Of a stretch of 64,000 nt of DNA, positions 1-9,610 are shown one piece after another; within the stretch, counting starts at the first letter, position 1; each line of letters opens with the position of its first letter. This DNA is from CACIIZ01 sp045565285. GTDB lineage: Bacteria > Pseudomonadota > Alphaproteobacteria > Rhodobacterales > Rhodobacteraceae. The stretch covers positions 1 to 64,000 of the forward strand of contig JBJLFR010000007.1 in the NCBI GenBank assembly GCA_045565285.1, written 5' to 3'. The position numbers were made by a program, and so were the translations under genes. The notes beneath the pieces were generated by a model. It ran no database searches. It had not been told where the DNA came from and saw only the letters and a program-made list of their open reading frames with translations.

Positions 1-965
1 ATTCCATTTGGGAAGGAAAAAAATACTATTATAAAAATTGTAAAAATACGACCAACTATAATGTACCTCAGACAGCTTCTATTCTAACTTGGGAATGCGG
101 ACCTAGTGAATATATCAAATGGATTAATTGGGAACTTGATCTAGAAAAGAATGAACTAAAATCCCGGTGGGAGAATAAAAACTCAAATAAAGAACGTAGC
201 TCAATAGCTCAAATAAAGTCGAGCAAAGATGGTACAGTAACAGTTCAAGATGATATATTAGATGGAATTAAGGCTACGACTAATGACATTTGGGATTTTC
301 ATTATCAGGAAAAAGATCAACTCTATACTGTCTGGAAAGGTAAAAAATGGTTTTATGGAGATTGCAAAAGTTCAGCGCCTACTAAGACAGCTTCTTTAGC
401 AACTAAGGTTAATAGCCAAATAGGGCACTATGCAAATGATAAAAGAAACCGATTTATTGGTTCTTACAAAGATGGAGGAGCTTCTTTTGAAGGTTATTGG
501 GTTCAAGATAAAAGTGGTCAGGAATGTAGTAGCATTGTTGATGGAAGTCGCTTTTATGGAAAAGTTTGGTTTAAGATGGTTTCAGAAGGAAAATTTGAAG
601 GGAGATGGGGATTTTGTGATACAGCGCCCATATTTGCTTGGAACGGGAATCAAGTTGCTTTTAAAGAGGACGTTACTAAAACGCTTTCTAGTAAACAGCA
701 GCGTGTAAAAATACAAAAATCGTTGAACTTTTTTGGATTTAAAGCAGGGTCCCCAGATGGAGTATTTGGTAAAAAAACCAAAACTGCAGTTGGAGAACTT
801 CAGTCATGTTGGGCTTCTATAGATCCTAGTGGATCTACTTTTCCAAAAACTACAGAATTTGGAGTTTTAACGCCTAGCCAAACGCAATCTCTGATAGAAA
901 CTTATAATAAAGCTAAGAAATCATATTCAAAAGCAAATTGTTTCTATTTCCAAACTTTGATGTAG
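1..965 (+). CDS. Partial peptidoglycan-binding-like protein (5' end outside window)
   Basis: Reading frame 3 is open from the first bases of the window to the TAG at 963-965, so only the last ~320 codons are seen and the start lies upstream. The body is rich in W, G, Y and K with repeated short motifs (for example residues FIGSYKDGGASFEGYW near 449-500), which suggests a repeated beta-strand domain. The C-terminal ~75 residues (from about 700) resemble a PG_binding_1 fold: an IQKSLNFFGF helix, then SPDGVFGKKTKTAV. That domain usually anchors exported enzymes to the cell wall. An in-frame internal ATG at 576 is not the real start because the frame is open long before it. The N-terminal function is unknown. 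Confidence 0.7.
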   Translation, partial: SIWEGKKYYYKNCKNTTNYNVPQTASILTWECGPSEYIKWINWELDLEKNELKSRWENKNSNKERSSIAQIKSSKDGTVTVQDDILDGIKATTNDIWDFHYQEKDQLYTVWKGKKWFYGDCKSSAPTKTASLATKVNSQIGHYANDKRNRFIGSYKDGGASFEGYWVQDKSGQECSSIVDGSRFYGKVWFKMVSEGKFEGRWGFCDTAPIFAWNGNQVAFKEDVTKTLSSKQQRVKIQKSLNFFGFKAGSPDGVFGKKTKTAVGELQSCWASIDPSGSTFPKTTEFGVLTPSQTQSLIETYNKAKKSYSKANCFYFQTLM

Positions 966-1598
966 TGTCATACCTCTTCTAAAGCGCATCGCTATAAGCT
1001 TTACTTAATGAAAGTTATTCTTATTTAAGAATTTTATATCCTTTATTTTATAATAATACAAAGCTTGTGGTGCAAATTGAATACTGACAAGATGCAGACT
1101 AAAAGAAACCTATATATGTTTAAGAGTGTTGGCTATTACTACTTTACAAGAAGAGGAACCCGTCTCACCTACTTCATCATTAACAGCTATCCACGAGTTA
1201 TGCAGGATCTATATACAAGCTTTTCTTCTTAAGCTAAGATTGCAGTTATTAAACTAGATTAATACTAGTGTAGAATTTGAATGACTTACTCTAACCTAGT
1301 AGTGGATACACCTGCTGAAGTAGAGAAGCCACATCATATATGATGAAAGTAGTAATTTTAAGACAGAAGATGACGGTGTCATTATCTAAAACCATAAACA
1401 TTTAAGTTGAGCAAAAAGGGAGGGTTTAGATTAAGGCCTTTCATGCATGGATCTTTTGGATATGCTCAGTATACAGTAATTCTTAATCAGAATTGCTTCT
1501 TGCTAGATGGTATAAAAGACATTGGATTAAGCAGTATTTTAATTGGCATATATTTTGCTTCCAAATTGTTCGCTATTTAAGAATAATTCGGTAATGTA
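966..1598. other. Gene-free stretch upstream of the TPR gene
   Basis: No convincing gene. The longest plausible short frame is 1443-1580 (+), 45 codons starting ATG CAT GGA, with no recognisable motif. The stretch is less AT-rich than most intergenic DNA in the window, as would fit decayed coding sequence, but I cannot name a parent gene. No clear terminator or promoter is visible. Confidence 0.4.
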
Positions 1599-3630
1599 AT
1601 GCAAGAGAACATACAAGAAGCACTGAGCAAAGGTGTCAAGATGCACGCTTCTGGAGAATTTGAATGTGCCAGTCAACTATATGACTCTGTCATAAAGCTT
1701 CAACCTGACCATTGCCGAAGCCAATCATAATATGGGCTTGTTAAAAATTGATACAGGTAAGGACTTAGAAGCATTGCCTTATTTCCAAACAGCATTGGAG
1801 GCAGACAAAAGTATTGCTAAATTTTGGCTGAGTTATATTAAAGTGCTTATTAATTTAGATCGAAAAAAAGAGGCTTCTAGAATTCTCAGTTTAGCGAAAG
1901 AAAATGGTGCAGATGATGATGAGTTTCTTGAGCTAGAACGAACGCTTAATGAACCGCATAGAATCCAAATAAGAGAGAATTTTGGTGGCGGTGAGGAAAA
2001 CTCCTCAGAGCGTAACATTTTAGATACTTATAAGCTTGATAACGCACTTCGATTAGCAAAACAAAAGTCCAAAGAAGGTTCTTGTGGTGAAGCTAGAGCT
2101 ATATTTCAAGATATTCTTTATAGGTTCCCTAAGAATAAGAAAGCCATTGATGGGATAAAAGCTTTACTAGGTAAGACCATTGGTAAAGCATCTGAGCTCC
2201 AAGATCCACCTGAAGACCAGCTCCAGACTCTGATCAGTCTATATGAGCAAGGGCAACTTAAGCAAGCATTGGATCGGGCGGAACATTTACTGCAGAAGTT
2301 TCCTAATTCAGTTATGCTATATAATATTTTTGGTGCCGCTTGCCAGGGTTTAGGACAACTAGACGCCGCCATCAACAGCTTCAAAAAGGCGCTATCCATA
2401 AAGCCTGATTATGCCGATTCTTATAGCAACATGGGTGTTGCTCTACAAGAAAAAGGTAAGCTGGAGGAGGCGATAGAGTCTTACAAGAAGGCGCTATCGA
2501 TCAAGCCTGATTATGCGGCTTATATTAACATGGGTAATGCTCTTCAACAACAAGTCAAATTGGAAGAGTCCATAGAGTCTTACAAGAAGGCCCTAGCCAT
2601 CAATCCTGAAAATGCTGATGCCTATAATAACATGGGTAATGCTCTCCAAGATCAAGGTAATCTGGAAGAGTCTATAGAGGCTTACAAGAAGGCGCTATTG
2701 ATCAAGCCTGATTATGCTGACGGACACTACAACATGGGTAATGTTCTGCAAGATCAAGGTAAGATGGAAGAGTCTATAGAGGCTTACAAGAAGGCGCTAT
2801 CGATCAAGCCTGATTATGCTGACGGATACTACAACATGGGTAATGCTTTTCAACAACAAATCAAACTTGAAGAGGCTATTGAAGCGTACAGTAAAGCCTT
2901 ATCTATCAAGCCTAATTATGCTCAGGCCTATAATAAGATGGGTATTGCTCTCAAAGAGCAAGGCAAGCTAAAAAAAGCGGTAGAAGCTCACAACAAAGCT
3001 CTATCCATCAATCCTGAAAATTCTGATGCCCATATCAACATGGGCAATGCTCTCAAAGAGCAAGGCAAGATAAAAGAGTCTATAGAGGCTTACAAACAAG
3101 CTCTAGCCATCAAGCCTGATTATGCTGCTTATAACAACATTGGTAATGCTCTGCAAGATCAAGGCAAGCTGGAAGAGGCGATAGAGTCGTACAAGAAGGC
3201 TCTAGCCATCAAGCCTGATTATACTGACGCATATTATAACATGGGTAATGCTCTGCAAGATCAAGGCAAACTGGAAGAGGCGATAGAGTCCTACAAGAAA
3301 GTCCTATTCATCAAGCCGAATTATGTTAAGGTCTATAACAACATGGGTGTTGTTCTCAGAGATCAAGGTAAGTTGGAAGAAGCCATGAAAGCTTATAATA
3401 AAGCTTTAGTCATCAAGCCTGATTATGCTGAGGCCCATTACAACATGGGTGCTGTTCTTCAGGGCCAAGGCAAGCCGGAAGAAGCATTAGAAGCTTACAA
3501 GAAAGCTTTAGAGATAGAGCCGGACTTTTCTGAAGCAAGTGCGGCTATGGGTGAATGTTTATTAGGAATAGGCAAGTTTGAAGAAGGGCGATCTCTTATT
3601 AAAGAAAATGATGGAGCTATCAGTTTATAA
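1599..3630 (+). pseudogene. TPR-repeat protein gene with a 1-nt frameshift near its start
   Basis: The downstream frame opens at ATG 1732 and runs 632 codons, but a TPR-like reading frame begins earlier at ATG 1599 (residues MQENIQEALSKG, then LYDSVIKLQPDH) and hits TAA at 1728-1730. At 1710-1722 the text reads cat-t-gcc-gaa-gcc: dropping one T (1712/1713) joins the two frames as DHAEANHNMGLLK, a textbook TPR junction. So either one T was inserted (mutation or sequencing error) or translation restarts at 1732. The protein has a divergent N-terminal half and 13 consecutive canonical TPR units in the C-terminal half. TPRs are protein-binding scaffolds. The 2OG oxygenase gene follows 30 bp later and is probably co-transcribed. 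No signal peptide is seen. Confidence 0.75.
2308..3627 (+). repeat. Array of 13 near-identical TPR units (102-bp period)
   Basis: Thirteen units of about 34 codons share the core (K)PDYADAYNNMGNALQDQGK and LEEAIESYKKALSI. Units are very similar at nucleotide level too: aagcctgattatgc recurs in most of them. Units 3 (near 2509-2607) and 9 (near 3113-3210) lack one codon after PDYA, giving 33 residues and the reading PDYAAY. Such arrays gain and lose units by recombination or slippage. Confidence 0.85.
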
Positions 3631-3660
3631 ATAATTTTAATGCAAAAAGGATAATTGTAA

Positions 3661-4257
3661 ATGATGCAACGAATTGAAATTCCCAACACCGTCAATTCAC
3701 CAAATTTCATTAGCTCTTGGATGCTTAATGACACAGACATGTGTGATGAAATAGTAAATTTTTTTGAAGCAAACCCAGTAGAGCAAAGCATTGGGACCAT
3801 AGGTGGAGGCATAAATGAAAGTCAAAAAAAAACGACGGATATTTCTATTAAACCAAAACTACTGGAACAAGAAAAGTATAAAATTTTCAACACTTATATA
3901 AAAAATCTTGTAAATTGTTTTAATGACTACAAGGAACAATGGCCTTTCTTGAACACTATAAAAGGTGTGGAAATAGGTACCTTCAATTTACAAAAATATT
4001 CACCTGGGGGTCATTTCAGTGCTGTACATACTGAAAGAGGTAGTTCTGCTACTATGCACAGAGTTTTGGCTTTTATGACTTATTTAAACGATGTTGAAGA
4101 GGGTGGCGAAACGGCATTCCATCATTATGATATAAATGTTAAACCCAAAAAAGGGAAAACTATAATTTGGCCTGCTGAATGGACCCACGCTCATTCTGGA
4201 GGGGTCGTGAAAAAAGGATCCAAATATATTGTGACAGGTTGGATACAATTTGCTTGA
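3661..4257 (+). CDS. 2OG-Fe(II) oxygenase, prolyl 4-hydroxylase-like
   Basis: A 198-residue protein of the P4H-type 2-oxoglutarate/Fe(II) dioxygenase family. The C-terminal double-stranded beta helix shows the iron ligands H123 and E125 (HTE, the HxD/E motif) and H178 (HSGG), with K188 (GSKYIVTGW) as the likely 2-oxoglutarate contact. FMTYLND, EEGGETAF and the FP/WPAEW-type strand are typical of the family. Length fits the short bacterial and phage P4H proteins. AAGGA lies 10 nt before ATG 3661; ATG 3664 is the alternative. It follows the TPR gene by 30 bp, so the TPR protein could be its substrate or partner; that link is inference. Confidence 0.85.
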   Translation: MMQRIEIPNTVNSPNFISSWMLNDTDMCDEIVNFFEANPVEQSIGTIGGGINESQKKTTDISIKPKLLEQEKYKIFNTYIKNLVNCFNDYKEQWPFLNTIKGVEIGTFNLQKYSPGGHFSAVHTERGSSATMHRVLAFMTYLNDVEEGGETAFHHYDINVKPKKGKTIIWPAEWTHAHSGGVVKKGSKYIVTGWIQFA

Positions 4258-5142
4258 AGAATAATGCTTAGTAGTCTTTGTTACGAAAAAAAATGCATAA
4301 ACTTCTGAATTGTTAATAAGCAGCTTTTATAAGATTAGGCTAATCACAAAAGAGTAATCCCAAAGAACTACAAAGGCCAAATCTATTAATTCAGTCTTTG
4401 CCGGACAGACATTAAATGAGCTAATTGCCAATCTACTAGCTGCTAGCTGGGGATCAAGTACTATTGAAAACTTGCCAGCTAGAGTTCCTCTACGGGCTAG
4501 GCCTTGAAGTTTCGAGGGAATAATGTCGTTAATTTAAAGAAGTGTTATAGCTATCTATAGGACATAGTTACAATAAGGATCGTCAATCACGGTAATCTAA
4601 CCTGATACTGGCTGATGACTAGATACCAAAGCTCCAATTTGATCTTTGGCAGACCCTGAACTATAGCTATTCCATAGGCGGGTTTCGCCCCGACCGCCTG
4701 GACCATGCCTATAGTTCTCAATTAAGTATTCACAATATTCTGGCTAGCCAAAATCAAGTAGGGGTAATAGCATAGTCGTAATCTTTCATATTAAGGACAA
4801 ACTCCAGTTGCTTACCACTTTTTTAATACTGAAACCGTCAACACTGGTTAATGGAGGCAAATATGCTTAGTTGAAGAACTTGCATCATGGTCCGTGGAAC
4901 TTGGTTCTTGGATCTGGCCTATCGGGGAGGATAATTATAAAACACTAAATGAAAAATCTACAAAGTTGAAAAATATTAAAGAAAATTAGTAAATATAATT
5001 GCAAAAATTCTATGCCAGATACATTTAAAAAAACAGAAGATCCATTATCACAATCTTTAGATACCAAAAGATGTGAAATAAATTTATAAAATTATTTTGT
5101 TATCATTTTTCTTAAAATAAAATTATTAAACAGGTTTATAAT
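4258..5142. other. Gene-free stretch, less AT-rich, with decayed-looking frames
   Basis: No intact gene. Several short frames read like protein but are cut by stops: plus strand ~4861-4989 contains EELASWSVELGSWIWP then GEDNYKTLNEK, and ~4620-4770 contains RPDRLDHAYSSQL. I recognise neither family. A 25-codon frame at 5013-5090 (+) is too short to call. The composition differs from the AT-rich flanks on the right and matches the TPR/P4H segment, as would fit remnants of an acquired segment. It contains the hairpin at 4658-4717. Confidence 0.45.
4658..4717. repeat. GC-rich nested inverted repeat
   Basis: GAACTATAG (4658-4666) pairs perfectly with CTATAGTTC (4709-4717). Inside it AGGCGG (4676-4681) pairs with CCGCCT (4694-4699) around a 12-nt loop. 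No T-tract follows, so it is not a standard terminator. It stands out in an AT-rich genome. It could be a hairpin in a decayed gene, a structured RNA or a recombination site. Confidence 0.5.
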
Positions 5143-6117
5143 TCACTCAGTTACATTTTTAAGATAATTCAGCCGGGTTTTAGTAGATGGATGCGTTGAA
5201 AGCCAGCCTCCACCTTGTTCTTCAAGGCAAGAAACCAATTCTTTTTTTTCTTTTTTGCAATAATCATGGGATAATTTTTTCAAGGCTTTGCTGAGGCCTA
5301 ATTTTGAAAAGCCAGAATTTTCTAATAATATAAGTGCTCCTAAATCTGCTTCCTTTTCAAAATTCCTACTGTTATGTAAAGCATATAGGTTTACCGACAC
5401 AAACAGTAATTCTTCAATAATTGCATCCTGAGAACCTAGCATGAGCCAAGTGAAAGTTGATAAGCCAATCATTTTTACTAATTGAGTTATTGAGTGTCGT
5501 TTTTTAATATGGATTAATTCATGAGCTATAATTGGAGCCACTAGATTTTCTGGCTCTAAAAGATTTACTAATTCATCAGTAACAACTATTGGCCCACCTG
5601 GAAAAGCAAGGGCATTGGCACCCAAGATATCTGATTTGTGAAAAATAATCCGTGGCTTGTAAGATAATTCAGTATTACTCAATAAAAATTCATATTCGTT
5701 TAAAATTTCGTTCTTTAGGGCTTCAGATAATTTTGAATCTTCAAAGATTTCTTCAGATAATGTTTCATAGGTAACCTCACCCAACTTTTTTTCCAATTGA
5801 AGGGGAAAAATAAAAACTAAAAATGGAGTTGAGTACAAAATTGCATAGCGGACAATAGCAAGTGATAACACTAAGGAAATTAGATATATGATTAGTTTCT
5901 TAATGTTAAAGATCTCAAGTTGTCTTACAGTATTTTCATATTTTGAAGACAATAAAAATAACTCTTTTTGGGTTAGCTTTTCATCAGGAATCAGAAGATC
6001 TCCATTAGTAAGGAAGACATGATTATCACCTTGTACAGACTCTACTTTGATGTTAGATAATCTTTTTTTATTCGTTAAATAAATCGACACAGCATTAGAA
6101 TGGCATTGAAACATCAC
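5143..6117 (-). CDS. M48-family (Ste24/HtpX-type) zinc metallopeptidase
   Basis: Membrane-anchored zinc protease of 324 residues. One or two transmembrane segments lie at about residues 70-105. The zinc site is HELIH (H199, E200, H203), followed by the third-ligand region SRNFEKEAD (E254), as in M48 peptidases. A typical ANALAFPGGPIVVTDEL strand precedes the active site. The gene sits 52 bp after the YjgN/DUF898 gene on the same strand. A pairing of YjgN-like membrane proteins with M48 peptidases is common in proteobacteria, so they probably act together at the membrane on misfolded proteins or an unknown substrate. Confidence 0.85.
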   Translation of the reverse strand: MMFQCHSNAVSIYLTNKKRLSNIKVESVQGDNHVFLTNGDLLIPDEKLTQKELFLLSSKYENTVRQLEIFNIKKLIIYLISLVLSLAIVRYAILYSTPFLVFIFPLQLEKKLGEVTYETLSEEIFEDSKLSEALKNEILNEYEFLLSNTELSYKPRIIFHKSDILGANALAFPGGPIVVTDELVNLLEPENLVAPIIAHELIHIKKRHSITQLVKMIGLSTFTWLMLGSQDAIIEELLFVSVNLYALHNSRNFEKEADLGALILLENSGFSKLGLSKALKKLSHDYCKKEKKELVSCLEEQGGGWLSTHPSTKTRLNYLKNVTE

Positions 6118-6169
6118 ACGATTTGAGCGTGACGAATTTCTTTCGAAATACTGTGCCGAATGTTTAGAG

Positions 6170-7258
6170 TTAGATGCCGACGTCTATACCCTCCATATCG
6201 GAATACTCTTCTCCAAATGCTGACATCTTAGATTTCTGATTATCTAGGAACTTATTAGAATCGCCGGATATTTCAGTTTTTGTAGAACTACACAAATACT
6301 TATAAAGCCTTATCTGAGCCCATGGTAGCATAAAACCAAGAGTTATTATCGTAATAAACGTATTCGAAAGGATAATCCAGAAATATATTAAAGGGTTTAG
6401 GTTTGAGTTAAACTTAACTGCTAAATTCTTATCGGAGTCAGATAGTGATAATGAATTCAAAAGAATGTTCCTTGCAAGAATACGATACACCAATGAAGTA
6501 CCTACTAAGATGGGAATTAAAGTCAAAAAAGCATTAGTTAAGAACAATCCTGCATAACCTGTACCTGTATAGCGTATGTCCTCTAGGATATAAACTAATT
6601 CATCAAATCCATAATATAGTGCATCAGCAAGCGATCTCCAATAGATGGTTAGACCGATAAGAATAATGGCAATCATAGCAACAAGACAAATTAAATAACC
6701 AGAACGGATTGCACCTATATAAAAGTCCTTTGTTGAGGCACTAGTTTCAAAACCAGATGCTCCATACGAATGACCCTTGGCGTAATAATTGAAATAAATC
6801 TTTTTCACCCAGGGATGAAGTAGACCCAAGGACAACACGGATAAAGATGGGGCTAAGAAAAAAATTAAAAATGTTCTTCCATAGCTACCATTCCAATTAA
6901 ATCTTAAATTCCGATAAGATGTCATTCTAGCTGAAAATTTGAGTGAGTTATTCATAATCCAAGGGATAAGAAAAAAGAAAACAGGAACTAAAAGGAAGGT
7001 GTAAGGTACATATGTAATAAGAACTGCGTACAGAACTATTACAATTCCTGCTATCAAACGTCCTTTGAATATTTGCAAACCAGTAGCGTGATAGCCAAAT
7101 TTATGTTCATCTATTTCTGTTTTATTAAAAAAATACAAATTCCTCCGTACTTTCGCCCATGCACTATAGATACCTATTGTTATAACAGTAAGGAACAAGT
7201 TTGTGAGCCAAATTTGAAAATACTCACCTGCTCGCCCGTAAAATTTTATTGCTTTCAT
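6170..7258 (-). CDS. YjgN / DUF898 family multi-pass membrane protein
   Basis: The protein has a repeated DUF898 architecture: FYGRAGEYFQIWL then TIGIYSAWAKVRRNLYF near the N-terminus, and FWIILSNTFITIITLGFMLPWAQIR near the C-terminus are two copies of the same motif, with about seven transmembrane segments in total. An open frame reaches upstream to 7279, but GGGGA sits 5 nt before the ATG at 7258 (MKAIKFYG) and the family motif begins right there, so I take 7258 as the start. Function is unknown. It precedes the M48 peptidase in a two-gene unit. Confidence 0.85.
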   Translation of the reverse strand: MKAIKFYGRAGEYFQIWLTNLFLTVITIGIYSAWAKVRRNLYFFNKTEIDEHKFGYHATGLQIFKGRLIAGIVIVLYAVLITYVPYTFLLVPVFFFLIPWIMNNSLKFSARMTSYRNLRFNWNGSYGRTFLIFFLAPSLSVLSLGLLHPWVKKIYFNYYAKGHSYGASGFETSASTKDFYIGAIRSGYLICLVAMIAIILIGLTIYWRSLADALYYGFDELVYILEDIRYTGTGYAGLFLTNAFLTLIPILVGTSLVYRILARNILLNSLSLSDSDKNLAVKFNSNLNPLIYFWIILSNTFITIITLGFMLPWAQIRLYKYLCSSTKTEISGDSNKFLDNQKSKMSAFGEEYSDMEGIDVGI

Positions 7259-7351
7259 ACTATTCCCCAAAAATATCAAACCTGAGTACTTTATATTGAA
7301 AATTTATTTTAACAAGGAAAATTAAAAATCTATTAAAAATTTTATTTTTGG

Positions 7352-7428
7352 TGGCGCACCGGGGAGGATTCGAACCCCCGACCCCCTGATTCGTAGTCAG
7401 GTACTCTATCCAGCTGAGCTACCGGTGC
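7352..7428 (-). tRNA. tRNA-Arg (anticodon ACG)
   Basis: Read on the minus strand the gene folds as a full cloverleaf: acceptor GCACCGG/CCGGTGC, D-arm GCTC...GAGT, anticodon stem CCTGA/TCAGG with loop CTACGAA, and TTCGAAT in the T-loop. Discriminator G and the CCA end are encoded (7352-7354). Anticodon ACG reads CGN arginine codons after A34 is edited to inosine. Confidence 0.97.
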
Positions 7429-7441
7429 ACATTTTTTATAT

Positions 7442-7447
7442 ATTATA
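7442..7447 (-). promoter_or_regulatory. Likely -10 box of the tRNA-Arg promoter
   Basis: On the minus strand a perfect TATAAT lies 13 nt upstream of the tRNA 5' end. No good -35 box is visible at 16-18 nt, so this is a partial match only. Confidence 0.45.
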
Positions 7448-7679
7448 CGGCTTTACTAATATGCAATACTTAAAAAAATTAATTAAGTTATTATGTAAAT
7501 CATCCAACTAATTATATCAGAAATTTGAATTATTGAAAAAGTATATTAAAACGCAGTGTGGTTTGGATAAATATCACCAACTTAGAACCAAAACCGGTTT
7601 ATATAACCGATTAAGATTTTTTTGGTTTGTTTTTTTTGCCTCTATTAGAGATATTTTTTCAAGTAATAAATCTAATTAA

Positions 7680-8171
7680 TTAGTGATCATGGTTTTGGTT
7701 AATATTATTCGAGTTAGTAGCTTTTTCTACTTGAAAATCAATTTCTACATTTCCTGAATTTTTAAAAACTAATATTACTTTTTGATCTATATATTCCTCT
7801 AAAGGCTCTTTTAATTCTGTAAACATAATATGTAAACTTCCTTGTTCAAATACCACAGAGCTATTAGCTGGAATTTTGACATTATTAACCTGTTCCATTG
7901 TAGCAATTCCATTACTATCAATCTTTGTTTTATGCATCATTGCTTTAGCAAAATCAGTTTTTACCATAACTAATTCATCAGGTTCATTTTTTTTGTTAAC
8001 GATTGTAAAGTATCCAGCTGCTGTTTTCATTTTGGAATTAAAAATTGGAATCATTGGATGCTTTATTGCCATATCTTCTAAATCAATTTCATGGCTATTA
8101 GAAAAAGTAATGATACTTAAAAATGAAGCAAAGAGTATTAAAATACTTCTATATTTGATTTTAATTTCCAT
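7680..8171 (-). CDS. PCu(A)C periplasmic copper chaperone
   Basis: A 163-residue exported protein with an N-terminal signal peptide (residues 1-~26). It carries the copper-binding pattern of the PCuAC/DUF461 family: M79-H80, M92, H114 and M116, that is H(M)-x11-M-x21-H-x-M. The C-terminal tail has extra histidines (NQNHDH), which could bind copper too. PCuAC delivers Cu(I) to the CuA/CuB sites of cytochrome c oxidase. No SCO gene is adjacent; the gene stands alone, divergent from the M20 cluster. Confidence 0.9.
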   Translation of the reverse strand: MEIKIKYRSILILFASFLSIITFSNSHEIDLEDMAIKHPMIPIFNSKMKTAAGYFTIVNKKNEPDELVMVKTDFAKAMMHKTKIDSNGIATMEQVNNVKIPANSSVVFEQGSLHIMFTELKEPLEEYIDQKVILVFKNSGNVEIDFQVEKATNSNNINQNHDH

Positions 8172-8300
8172 GGATTCTATATAAACATCTTTTTTAAAGT
8201 TTTTAGTTATAATAACTTTCTAAGTAAATTAAAAAAACATTTGTTTTTGTTCAAACTTTGTTATCATTAATTTAAAATATCCTAATCGGGGAGATTGTGG

Positions 8301-9590
8301 ATGTCGGTAGAAAGATTATTACAAGAAATAGATAATAGAAAATCTGAAATAATTCAACTGACATCTGAACTTATACAAATACCAACCATAAACCCACCTG
8401 GTCAAAATTATAGAGAAATTTGTGAATATTTATCTAAAAGACTTAAAAGGTCAGGGTTTGAAATAAAAATTCTCAGAGCTGAAGGGGCTTTAGCAGACAC
8501 AGATAGATATCCGAGGTTCAATCTAATAGCTAGACATGAAGGAATTAATGCCGGCCCATGTATTCATTTTAATTCTCATATGGATGTTGTTGATACAGGT
8601 AATGGATGGACTAAAGACCCTTTTGGTGGATCAATTGAGGGGGACAAAATTTTTGGTCGAGGTTCCTGTGATATGAAGGGGGGATTAGCATCAAGTATTG
8701 TAGCTGCTGAATCCTTTATTTCAGTCTTTCCAAAATATTTTGGTTCTATAGAAATATCAGCAACAGCTGATGAAGAAACAGGTGGTTATGGTGGAGTTGC
8801 CTGGCTTGCAGAAAAAGGATATTTTAGTCCAAAAAAAGTACAAAGTGTTATTATTCCAGAACCTTTGAATAAAGATAGAATTTGTTTAGGACATAGAGGA
8901 GTGTGGTGGTCTGAGATTGAAACCAAAGGAAGAGTAGCACATGGATCTATGCCTTTTTTAGGAGATTGTGCAATTAAGCATATGGGTGCAGTATTAGAAG
9001 AAATAGAAAAAAATTTGTTGCCAAAACTAAATACTAAAAAAACAAAAATGCCAGTAGTTCCAGAAAAAGCAAGAAAGTCTACACTTAATATAAATTCTAT
9101 TCATGGAGGTTTAGCTGAAGTTGATGAATTCTATAATGGGTTACCTTCTCCATTAGTTGCCGATAGTTGTCGGATGATTCTTGATAGAAGATACTTAGCT
9201 GAAGAAAACTTAGAAGAGGTTAAGTCAGAGATTTATGAAATTCTAGAAAAAGTGAAAAAAAACAGACCAAGTTTAGAGTTTGCAATTAAAGACCTTTTTG
9301 AAGTTAAACCATCTTACACAGATCCAAAATCAAGTATAGTCAAAACAGTTGGAGATTCTATTTCAGAAGTATTAGGTTTGAAACCAGAATATGTAGTCTC
9401 TCCAGGTTCATATGATCAAAAACATATTGATCGTATTGGTAAGTTAAAAAATTGTATTGCTTATGGACCAGGAATACTTGAACTTGCACATCAACCTGAT
9501 GAATTTATATTAATTTCTGATATGCTAGATTCTACTAAAATAATGGGAATCACTATAAGCAAATTACTAAATAAAGGAGTTATAAATTAA
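8301..9590 (+). CDS. M20-family metallo-amidohydrolase (ArgE/DapE-like)
   Basis: About 430 residues with the dizinc signature of M20/ArgE/DapE deacylases: HFNSHMDVVDTG (first zinc His and Asp), GRGSCDMKGG (bridging Asp), TADEETGG (catalytic Glu pair), and an AHQPDE histidine at the C-terminus. The frame is open from a TTG at 8295, but GGGGAG at 8288-8293 sits 7 nt before ATG 8301, which I take as the start. These enzymes hydrolyse N-acyl bonds of amino acids or amines. It is the first gene of the cluster and lies 20 bp before the substrate-binding protein gene, so its substrate is probably what the transporter imports. Confidence 0.85.
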   Translation: MSVERLLQEIDNRKSEIIQLTSELIQIPTINPPGQNYREICEYLSKRLKRSGFEIKILRAEGALADTDRYPRFNLIARHEGINAGPCIHFNSHMDVVDTGNGWTKDPFGGSIEGDKIFGRGSCDMKGGLASSIVAAESFISVFPKYFGSIEISATADEETGGYGGVAWLAEKGYFSPKKVQSVIIPEPLNKDRICLGHRGVWWSEIETKGRVAHGSMPFLGDCAIKHMGAVLEEIEKNLLPKLNTKKTKMPVVPEKARKSTLNINSIHGGLAEVDEFYNGLPSPLVADSCRMILDRRYLAEENLEEVKSEIYEILEKVKKNRPSLEFAIKDLFEVKPSYTDPKSSIVKTVGDSISEVLGLKPEYVVSPGSYDQKHIDRIGKLKNCIAYGPGILELAHQPDEFILISDMLDSTKIMGITISKLLNKGVIN

Positions 9591-9610
9591 TCATAAATAG
9601 GGAGGATTTT

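Noticed and set aside
430..708. Plus-strand ORF of 92 codons
   Set aside because: It is a shadow in another frame of the partial frame-3 CDS that is open from the window start.
1833..2399. Minus-strand ORFs opposite the TPR gene
   Set aside because: Serine-rich shadow translation of the TPR repeats; no ribosome site or domain.
7595..7609. CGGTT/AACCG hairpin near 7600
   Set aside because: Five pairs in AT-rich DNA with no gene upstream; too weak.
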